From positions 1-8,837 of the forward strand of contig SLOG01000013.1 in assembly GCA_007132635.1 (NCBI GenBank): 8,837 bases of DNA, in the 5' to 3' direction. The notes below the pieces were generated by a model that was not told where the DNA came from, did no database searches, and was given only the letters and a program-made list of their open reading frames with translations. Source of the DNA: Limnochordia bacterium (lineage in GTDB: Bacteria > Bacillota > Limnochordia > Darwinibacteriales > SLO01). This document shows positions 1 to 5,297 of this stretch, in pieces. The position numbers and the translations under genes were made by a program. How positions within the stretch are numbered: the first letter of the stretch is position 1; each line of letters starts with the position of its first letter.

Positions 1-705
1 CTCAAGGGACCCCTGGAGATCTCCTGCTACAAAACGGTCATATATCGCTGCACAAAGAGCTGGAGCCACGTTGGCACAGGCAGCAATGGCTCCGCTGCCT
101 CCATAGGCTAGACAGGCGTGAATCAGCGTGTCGCGTCCTGCTAGAACAGAAAACTCTTGTTCATGTGTCTTGCGAATGTATTCACCAGTGAGGGAGAAAT
201 CGCCGCTACTGTCCTTAATACCGACGATAGACGGATGTTCGGCTAGGGCGCTGACGGTGGCTGGGGTCATCGTCACATTGGTCTTGGGCAAATTGTTATA
301 CAGCAATATCGGCAGCGAAGTGCTATCTGCGATGGCTCGATAATGCGTAATCAGCTCTGCCTGGCTGGGGCTGATAAACATAGGCGTCAAGATCGAAACA
401 GCATCTGCCCCTGCCTCCTCCGCGTCGTTGGTTAGGCGTATGCAGTCTCGCGTTGTTATGGCCCCGGTGCCTGCATATACGGGCACTCGTCCGGCCGTTT
501 CGTCAACGGTTACGGCGATAACTTCTTGCTTCTCCTCCGGTGTCAAGCCGTAAAACTCTCCTGTAGTCCCGATAACGAAAACGCCATGAACTCCCCCATC
601 GATAACAAAATCGATCAGCTTGCGGAGCGATGCTTCGTTTACCCGACCGTCTCCGGTCAAGGGAGTGACAAGAGCCGGCAGAATGCCCCTGGGCTGCAGT
701 CTCAT
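1..705 (-). CDS. DapA-family class I aldolase/lyase (DHDPS/KDG aldolase superfamily), C-terminus cut by window edge
   Basis: 235 residues are visible of a family usually near 290-300, so the last quarter lies beyond the left edge. Seen directly: the GTTGE phosphate/carboxylate-binding motif at residues 46-50, the catalytic Tyr in YNN (Y136), and the Schiff-base Lys in GIKDSSG (K164), all spaced as in the DapA fold (TIM barrel, cytosolic). Members condense or cleave pyruvate-type substrates through a lysine imine. True dihydrodipicolinate synthase has an Arg shortly after the Tyr (the SRT motif, for binding aspartate semialdehyde). Here the aligned stretch reads LPKT, with Lys141, which argues against lysine biosynthesis. 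The start at 705 is chosen because AAGGAGG (716-722) sits 10 bases upstream; an in-frame ATG at 738 lies before that site. It follows the IlvD-family gene by 25 bases, surely one operon. Inferred role: a 2-keto-3-deoxy sugar acid aldolase or dehydratase. Other members of the superfamily (N-acetylneuraminate lyase, hydroxy-oxoglutarate aldolase) cannot be excluded. Confidence 0.9.
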   Translation of the reverse strand, partial: MRLQPRGILPALVTPLTGDGRVNEASLRKLIDFVIDGGVHGVFVIGTTGEFYGLTPEEKQEVIAVTVDETAGRVPVYAGTGAITTRDCIRLTNDAEEAGADAVSILTPMFISPSQAELITHYRAIADSTSLPILLYNNLPKTNVTMTPATVSALAEHPSIVGIKDSSGDFSLTGEYIRKTHEQEFSVLAGRDTLIHACLAYGGSGAIAACANVAPALCAAIYDRFVAGDLQGSLE

Positions 706-730
706 GAATACCAGTCCTCCTTCAGTTCTT

Positions 731-2428
731 TCATCCATTTCGCCCGCGCAGTGGAGCTCCCTCGGCGACGCTGCCCACGAGCTCGCGATAGCGCCAGAGC
801 ACACCCGAAGCCGGTTTCTCGAGCAGGATCAAGGCACTCCGTCGCTCCTCCAACTCTGTTGGGTCCACAGCCAACTCGATGGAGCGAGCAGGGATATCGA
901 CGTTTATGCGATCACCATTACGCACCAGCGCCAAAGGGCCGCCCACCGCGGCTTCCGGGGCGACATGGCCTATACACGGCCCCCGGGTAGCACCCGAAAA
1001 CCGGCCATCCGTGACGATGACTGTAGACGTGCCGAGTCCCATTCCCATCAAAGCAGCGGTGGCGCCCAGCATCTCCCGCATTCCCGGGCCACCCTTCGGG
1101 CCTTCATAACAAATGACAACGACATCTCCGGGCTGCACTAGCCCGTCATAGATGGCCTCTTCTGCAGCTTCCTCGCTGTCAAATACACGGGCAGGCCCGC
1201 TGTGCTGCTGCATACTTTCGGCTACTCCCGTCTGCTTAACACAACAGCCATCGGGTGCAAGACTGCCATAAAGCACCGCATAGCTTCCATGAGGATGGAC
1301 GGGATCGTCCAGTGGACGGATGACCGACGCGTCTCGGAGTGGGGCAGAAGTCGCTGCATCCGCCAGCGACACACCGAGAGCCGTCTCGGCTTCACCATGG
1401 ATCAAAGGCAGGAGCCGCTGTATGAGAGCTCCAACGCCACCCGCCTCCTCCAAATCCAGCAGCGTGTGCGGTCCTGAAGGCTTCAAGCTGACCAAGTGCG
1501 GTATGGTGCGGCTGACGGCGTCGAAATCTGCAGGCCGGATAGATATGCCCATCTCGCCTGCAATCGCTGGCAGATGCAGCATCGCGTTCGTCGACCCCCC
1601 CATGGCCGAGCACACAGCGATGGCGTTCAAAAATGATTCCCGGGTTAGATAGTCCTTTGGACGTCGATTCTCTCTCACTAACTGCACAACGGCTGCTCCA
1701 GATTCTTTCGCTAGGCGTTTCTTGCTGGCTGCCACCGCATGGGAGGCGGCACAGCCAGGCAGAGTAACCCCCAAAGCCTCGGCAGCGGCTGCCATGGTAT
1801 TCGCGGTTCCGGCCATGGCACACGACCCAGGACCCGCACACACGCTGCATTCCAACTCCAGCACTTCGTCATCTGTCAGCTCGCCTTTCCGCCAGCGCCC
1901 GACAGCTTCGCGCATGTCCGAAATCGCCACAGAGTCACCCGCAAAGCGACCGGGAAGCATAGGGCCTCCCGTAACGAGCAGCGAAGGAAGATTGAGTCGC
2001 GCCATGGCCATGAGCATGGCTGGTTCTATCTTGTCGCACGATGCCAAAAAGACTAACCCGTCCAGCTGCTGCGCTTCGGCCGTCAGCTCAATAGAATCGG
2101 CTATCCAATCGCGGCTCGGAAGCACATATTTCATACCAAGGTGTCCCTGCGTAATCCCATCACAGATGGCTATCGTCTGGAACTGAAACGGCACAGCTCC
2201 GGCCTGGTAAACGCCGTGTTTCACATGCTCGGCCAGTTCGTTAAGGTGCACGTGGCCCGGATGCATCTCGTTGTAGGAATTCACCACACCGATAAAGGGA
2301 CGATTGAGATCGTCCGTTGAAAGACCCAACGACCGCAGGTGGGCCCGTTCACCAGCCTTAGCAGAACCGGCTACAACGATGCGGCTGCGTTCTTGTTTGG
2401 TAATCCGGACATAATCCAGAAAAACCAC
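731..2428 (-). CDS. ilvD: IlvD/Edd-family dihydroxy-acid dehydratase
   Basis: An iron-sulfur dehydratase that turns 2,3-dihydroxy acids into 2-keto acids; IlvD makes the keto-acid precursors of valine and isoleucine. At 565 residues it has family length. Visible hallmarks: PGHVHL at 57-62 (Gly where [2Fe-2S] members have Cys, as in E. coli IlvD), CDGITQGH at 89-96, CDK at 131-133 (cluster Cys, metal Asp, carbamylated Lys), GPGSC with Cys203, GGSTNA, and TDGRFSG at 473-479 with the catalytic-base Ser478. The C-terminal half (YEGPKGGPGMREML, RGPCIGHV) is very close to true DHAD rather than phosphogluconate dehydratase. It is followed 25 bases later by a DapA-family lyase, so sugar-acid catabolism is an alternative to branched-chain amino acid synthesis. 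The start is uncertain. The listed GTG (2428) overlaps the AGGAGG site and a TAG lies two codons upstream. CTG at 2419 has ideal spacing, and an out-of-frame ATG at 2412 would give MSGLPKQERSRIV if one base were added near 2398. Confidence 0.93.
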   Translation of the reverse strand: MVFLDYVRITKQERSRIVVAGSAKAGERAHLRSLGLSTDDLNRPFIGVVNSYNEMHPGHVHLNELAEHVKHGVYQAGAVPFQFQTIAICDGITQGHLGMKYVLPSRDWIADSIELTAEAQQLDGLVFLASCDKIEPAMLMAMARLNLPSLLVTGGPMLPGRFAGDSVAISDMREAVGRWRKGELTDDEVLELECSVCAGPGSCAMAGTANTMAAAAEALGVTLPGCAASHAVAASKKRLAKESGAAVVQLVRENRRPKDYLTRESFLNAIAVCSAMGGSTNAMLHLPAIAGEMGISIRPADFDAVSRTIPHLVSLKPSGPHTLLDLEEAGGVGALIQRLLPLIHGEAETALGVSLADAATSAPLRDASVIRPLDDPVHPHGSYAVLYGSLAPDGCCVKQTGVAESMQQHSGPARVFDSEEAAEEAIYDGLVQPGDVVVICYEGPKGGPGMREMLGATAALMGMGLGTSTVIVTDGRFSGATRGPCIGHVAPEAAVGGPLALVRNGDRINVDIPARSIELAVDPTELEERRSALILLEKPASGVLWRYRELVGSVAEGAPLRGRNG

Positions 2429-2433
2429 CTCCT
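2428..2433 (-). promoter_or_regulatory. Ribosome binding site AGGAGG of the IlvD-family gene
   Basis: On the minus strand AGGAGG runs from 2433 to 2428 and is followed by TGG. Its last G is the first base of the only standard in-frame start (GTG, 2428-2426), so it cannot serve that codon. It lies 8 bases before an in-frame CTG (2419) and 15 bases before an out-of-frame ATG (2412). The site is strong; which start it serves is unresolved. Confidence 0.6.
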
Positions 2434-2506
2434 ATGCATCCATGAGTTCTTCTCTGCAGCAAGCGTTCCCTTTCTAAGCCTGGAAAAATCCCGCCGCAGA
2501 AACCAA
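2434..2506. other. Divergent intergenic spacer, upper part
   Basis: This is the 5' flank of the minus-strand IlvD-family gene, up to the plus-strand -35 box. I see no gene, no hairpin with a T-run and no convincing minus-strand promoter. The best minus-strand candidate (TTAACA at 2560-2555, 17 bases, then TAATTA) has a poor -10 and lies inside the plus-strand promoter and leader. Confidence 0.5.
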
Positions 2507-2535
2507 TTGACACAAACAAAAGCTTCGCATATAAT
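2507..2535 (+). promoter_or_regulatory. Consensus sigma-70/sigma-A promoter for the T-box/lyase operon
   Basis: TTGACA at 2507-2512 and TATAAT at 2530-2535 are both perfect consensus hexamers separated by exactly 17 bases, predicting transcription start near 2542. Such a promoter should be strong and constitutive, so control is likely to fall on the T-box leader downstream, which is the usual T-box design. The A-rich stretch between the boxes is compatible with easy melting. Confidence 0.88.
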
Positions 2536-2562
2536 TAACGCCATAAGCCGCATATGTTAACG
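2526..2562 (+). repeat. Imperfect direct repeat spanning the -10 box and predicted start site
   Basis: CGCATATAATTAACG (2526-2540) is repeated as CGCATATGTTAACG (2549-2562); 13 bases are shared, with AA replaced by a single G. The copies start 23 bases apart, about two helical turns. The first contains the -10 hexamer and the second lies in the early transcribed region. This could be an operator for a DNA-binding regulator, or a chance duplication. No regulator gene is in the window. Confidence 0.5.
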
Positions 2563-2798
2563 ATGATGATGAGGAGAAGTACGTCAACCAGCAGTTCACA
2601 GAGAGCCAGGGGTGGTGGGACCTGGTACGAGCAGTTGACGGAAATACACCTCGGAGCTGCGGGCTGAACCGTTCAGTAAGCCCGGCCGCCGGCCAGCGTT
2701 ATGGTGGAGGACAAGTTCCTCGTTGAGGGAATCTGTGCGCAGATTAATCCAGGTGGTACCGCGACCAAACGTCGTCCTGACAAAGGGCGGCGTTTTTT
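2561..2798 (+). promoter_or_regulatory. T-box riboswitch, tyrosine-type (UAC specifier)
   Basis: T-box leaders sense uncharged tRNA and let transcription pass a terminator when the matching amino acid is scarce. Stem I: TGATGAGG (2567-2574) with CCTCGGAGC (2649-2657) forms the lower helix with a K-turn-like base. Above it CGTCAAC (2582-2588) pairs with GTTGACG (2634-2640). Between them is the specifier loop, with AGTA (2578-2581) on one side and GAAATACA (2641-2648) on the other. The triplet TAC at 2645-2647 followed by A reads as the tyrosine codon. AGAGAG (2600-2605) precedes a helix CCAGG/CCTGG capped by GGTGGTGGGA (2611-2620). A further hairpin at 2661-2683 fits Stem II and one at 2707-2721 (GAGGA/TCCTC) fits Stem III. 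The T-box AGGTGGTACCGCG is at 2751-2763; its TGGT (2754-2757) would pair with an ACCA tRNA tail, agreeing with the A discriminator of bacterial tRNA-Tyr. It lies directly upstream of the lyase gene. Confidence 0.95.
2770..2798 (+). terminator. T-box intrinsic terminator
   Basis: CGTCGTCC (2770-2777) pairs with GGGCGGCG (2785-2792) over 8 pairs including two G-U wobbles, closing a 7-base loop and followed by six T (2793-2798). The 5' arm also contains CGTCCT (2773-2778), which can pair with the AGG and neighbouring bases of the T-box to form the antiterminator. The two folds are therefore mutually exclusive. It sits 31 bases before the lyase start. Confidence 0.93.
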
Positions 2799-2821
2799 GT
2801 CTGCAAAATTAGAAACTACCG

Positions 2822-2827
2822 AAGGAG
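2822..2827 (+). promoter_or_regulatory. Ribosome binding site AAGGAG of the lyase gene
   Basis: AAGGAG lies 2 bases before ATG (2830) and 8 bases before an in-frame TTG (2836). Spacing favours the TTG and codon preference favours the ATG; the two proteins differ by only two residues. The site lies just beyond the T-box terminator, so it is transcribed only after readthrough. Confidence 0.7.
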
Positions 2828-2829
2828 TG

Positions 2830-4284
2830 ATGGGATTGGCTAACATCAAAATGCATCTTGGGGAATCCTTCCCGCTGGAGATGCACAAAACACGCATCGT
2901 ACAAAAGCTGGATCTAGTACCGATTGAACGGCGGCTCGAAGCCATTACTGAAGCTGGCAACAACACTTTTCTGCTGAAAAACACCGACATCTTCATCGAT
3001 ATGCTCACCGACAGCGGTGTCAACGCGATGAGCGACCGCCAGATGGCAGCCATGATGGAAGCCGACGACAGCTACGCTGGATCGATGACATTTCCCAAGC
3101 TGGAGACGGCCTGCCAGGAGATCTTCGGCACAGAGTACTTCATCCCAACACACCAAGGCCGAGCTTGCGAGCACATTCTGTCGAAAATTTTCGTGAATCC
3201 GGGCGATGTCGTTCCGATGAATTACCATTTTACCACTACCAAGGCTCACATCGTTCTCTGCGGCGGTTCCATTGAAGAGATCCCCATTGATGAGGCCTTA
3301 AACCTCACAAGCTCGCATCCCTTTAAGGGCAATATGGATACGGAAAAACTTGAAACCGTGATCAAAGCTAACGGCAGCGACAGAATACCCTTCGTGCGGC
3401 TAGAAGCCGGAACCAACCTTATCGGCGGCCAGCCTTTCTCCCTAGAGAACATGCGTGAAGTCCGGAAAGTCTGCGATCAGTACGGAATCCCCATTGTTCT
3501 GGACGCAAGCCTTCTGGCTGACAATCTACATTTCATCAAAGAACGGGAAGAAGCTTGCCGGGACATGAGCATTCGAGAGATCACGAGAGCCATGGCCGAT
3601 TTATCCGACATTATCTACTTTTCCGCACGAAAACTAGGCTGTGCCCGAGGCGGGGGCATCTGCCTTAACAGCCACGAGAGCTATCTGAAGATCCGCGAAC
3701 TTGTTCCTCTGTATGAAGGATTCCTGACCTACGGGGGTATGTCTGTCCGTGAGATGGAAGCCATTGCTGTCGGCCTCGAAGAGACCATGGATCCCGACAT
3801 GATAAACCAAGGCCCGATTTTTATCGCTTACATGGTCGACGAACTCCAGCGATTGGGTATTCCAGTCGTGACTCCTCCAGGAGGTTTGGGCTGTCACCTG
3901 AACGCGATCGACTTCGTTGACCACGTACCGCAAAACCAGTACCCGGCGGGCGCCCTCGGCTCAGCCCTTTACTTGATCAGTGGAGTCCGCGGCATGGAGC
4001 GCGGCACCCTGTCCGAACAGCGCGACGCTGATGGTGTCGAACCCATGGCCAACATGGAACTCCTCCGGCTGGCCCTGCCTCGCCGTGTCTTCACCATGTC
4101 CCAGATCAAATACGCAGTCGATCGCATCGCCTGGCTCCACGAAAATCGCCAACTGGTTGAGGGGCTAGTCTTTATCGACGAGCCGAAAAACCTCCGTTTC
4201 TTCTTCGGCAAACTCGCTGCTGTATCCGACTGGCAGCAGAAGCTCGTGGCGAAATTCAAGCAAGATTTCGGAGACAGTCTCTAG
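2830..4284 (+). CDS. Divergent tyrosine phenol-lyase/tryptophanase-family PLP beta-eliminating lyase
   Basis: 484 residues, against about 456 for Citrobacter tyrosine phenol-lyase (TPL). This fold-type I family cleaves tyrosine to phenol, pyruvate and ammonia (reversible), or tryptophan to indole. Visible: LTDSGVNAMS, SYAGS (PLP Tyr), THQGR at 107-111, FTTT with F134/T135, Asn196 in NLIGGQP, Asp225 for the pyridine nitrogen, the Schiff-base Lys268 in SARK, MERG near 391, PRRVF near 418 (carboxylate Arg), and LRFF near 457. T135, MERG and FF match TPL rather than tryptophanase (FDTT, VEIG, LRHF). Two residues shared by both enzymes are changed: the Arg of DATR/DSAR is Leu228 (DASL), and the His of GGHA is replaced (GGLG). 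Arg267 replaces the Lys before the PLP Lys. It is expressed from the tyrosine T-box leader and lies 20 bases before the tocopherol-cyclase-like gene. Family membership is certain; tyrosine as substrate is inference. The frame stays open upstream to 2701, but that part is riboswitch. Confidence 0.92.
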   Translation: MGLANIKMHLGESFPLEMHKTRIVQKLDLVPIERRLEAITEAGNNTFLLKNTDIFIDMLTDSGVNAMSDRQMAAMMEADDSYAGSMTFPKLETACQEIFGTEYFIPTHQGRACEHILSKIFVNPGDVVPMNYHFTTTKAHIVLCGGSIEEIPIDEALNLTSSHPFKGNMDTEKLETVIKANGSDRIPFVRLEAGTNLIGGQPFSLENMREVRKVCDQYGIPIVLDASLLADNLHFIKEREEACRDMSIREITRAMADLSDIIYFSARKLGCARGGGICLNSHESYLKIRELVPLYEGFLTYGGMSVREMEAIAVGLEETMDPDMINQGPIFIAYMVDELQRLGIPVVTPPGGLGCHLNAIDFVDHVPQNQYPAGALGSALYLISGVRGMERGTLSEQRDADGVEPMANMELLRLALPRRVFTMSQIKYAVDRIAWLHENRQLVEGLVFIDEPKNLRFFFGKLAAVSDWQQKLVAKFKQDFGDSL

Positions 4285-4304
4285 GAAACAAGGAGGTCCA
4301 GTGC

Positions 4305-5297
4305 ATGCTGCAGCCCATCTTTAACCCTGACTTGTACCATGGACGCGTCCCCATGCGCCGCTTCTTTGAAGGTTGGTACTTCAAACTAGTGAGCTCCGTA
4401 TCAAACCGGGCTTTCGCCTTTATCCCGGGGATTTTCTGGGGATCAGACGAGACGCAGCATCACGCGTTCCTCCAGGTTCTCGATGGGCACAGGCGAGCTT
4501 ATCGGTACGTGCGGTATCCCGCCTCAAGTTTTTCGGCATCCAAAAGAGCTCCGCTGAGTATACGAGTTGGATCCGGCAGCGAATTTGACCTGTCGCAGAT
4601 ACGGATCGCTGTCGACGAACAAGACCTGAACATCCAAGGAACCGTCCGTCTCCGCGGACTGGTTCCTTGGCCCAGTTCCCTTTTGGCTCCCGGGAGCATG
4701 GGACGCTACAACTTCCTGCTGGGGATGCAGTGCTACAGCCAAGTCAGCGCCATGGATGTGCTGCTGGAGGGCACGCTGCAAGTGAACGGCGAATCCATCG
4801 ACTTCAATGGTGGCCGCGGCTACATCGAGAAAAACTGGGGCAATGCCTTTCCCTACTCCTGGATCTGGGTGCAGGCTAACAACTTCGAGAAAGTACCCGC
4901 TGCGGTAAGCTGTTCTATCGGCCATATTCCTCTGCGGTTCACGAGCTTTCGCGGCTTTCTCATGGGTGTTCAGTACGAAGACAGGTTCTTCGAGTTCACC
5001 ACCATGAACCGAAGCCAGCTGCGCATTGAAGCGTCGCAGCCGGATGTCCGCTTGGAAGTCGCCAACAAGAAGCATCGCCTCGTACTCCAAACCACCAGCG
5101 ACGCGGATAGCTACATCCAGTGCCTCGGGCCGCGAGACGGCGATATGATACCTCTCGTTGACGAGACACTGCAGGGCACAGTGGAACTTGAGCTCTACGA
5201 CCAGGCATCTGGAAATTGCCTGCTGCAGGACGTCTCCCACCACGCCGGATTGGAGTATGGCGGCGATCAGCGGCGTGTCGTGGATACGGTCAAGTAG
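4305..5297 (+). CDS. Tocopherol-cyclase-like protein
   Basis: 330 residues, resembling the tocopherol cyclase family (plant VTE1 and its cyanobacterial counterpart), which closes the chromanol ring of vitamin E from a prenylated quinol. Seen: the N-terminal FFEGWYFKLV at 20-29, and the signature GGRGYIEKNWGNAFPYSW at 169-186 followed by IWVQANNF, both strongly conserved in the family. No signal peptide or membrane segment is apparent, so it is probably soluble or peripheral. AGGAGG (4291-4296) stands 8 bases before the ATG, and the lyase stop is 20 bases upstream, so the pair should be co-transcribed under the same T-box. Bacillota are not known to make tocopherol, and members outside phototrophs have no established role. 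The lipocalin-like beta-barrel may bind or cyclise another hydrophobic phenol or isoprenoid. Its last 8 bases overlap the convergent GNAT-fusion gene. The family call is firm, the function unknown. Confidence 0.87.
   Translation: MLQPIFNPDLYHGRVPMRRFFEGWYFKLVSSVSNRAFAFIPGIFWGSDETQHHAFLQVLDGHRRAYRYVRYPASSFSASKRAPLSIRVGSGSEFDLSQIRIAVDEQDLNIQGTVRLRGLVPWPSSLLAPGSMGRYNFLLGMQCYSQVSAMDVLLEGTLQVNGESIDFNGGRGYIEKNWGNAFPYSWIWVQANNFEKVPAAVSCSIGHIPLRFTSFRGFLMGVQYEDRFFEFTTMNRSQLRIEASQPDVRLEVANKKHRLVLQTTSDADSYIQCLGPRDGDMIPLVDETLQGTVELELYDQASGNCLLQDVSHHAGLEYGGDQRRVVDTVK

Noticed and set aside
526..1141. Overlapping plus-strand frames across the aldolase/dehydratase junction
   Set aside because: Arg/Pro/Ser/His-rich composition typical of antisense reading of GC-rich genes, no recognisable motif, and both real genes are on the other strand.
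1392..1850. 152-residue minus-strand frame inside the dehydratase
   Set aside because: It is an out-of-frame reading of the conserved IlvD-family core and has no domain of its own.
2530..2560. Minus-strand promoter (TTAACA, 17 bases, TAATTA) for the IlvD-family gene
   Set aside because: The -10 match is poor and the position is over 100 bases from the gene; it may only reflect the AT-rich plus-strand promoter.
2641..2650. Other specifier readings in the T-box loop (AAT, ATA, ACA)
   Set aside because: TAC is the triplet directly followed by the conserved purine and the CCTC helix; the others break this spacing.
2701..2829. In-frame 43-codon extension of the lyase through the riboswitch
   Set aside because: The frame is open from ATG at 2701, but the stretch holds Stem III, the T-box and the terminator, none of it resembles TPL, and a proper ribosome binding site lies at 2822-2827.
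4524..5243. 239-residue minus-strand frame inside the tocopherol-cyclase-like gene
   Set aside because: It lies antisense to a gene with clear family motifs, shows no domain and has no convincing ribosome binding site; taken as a shadow.
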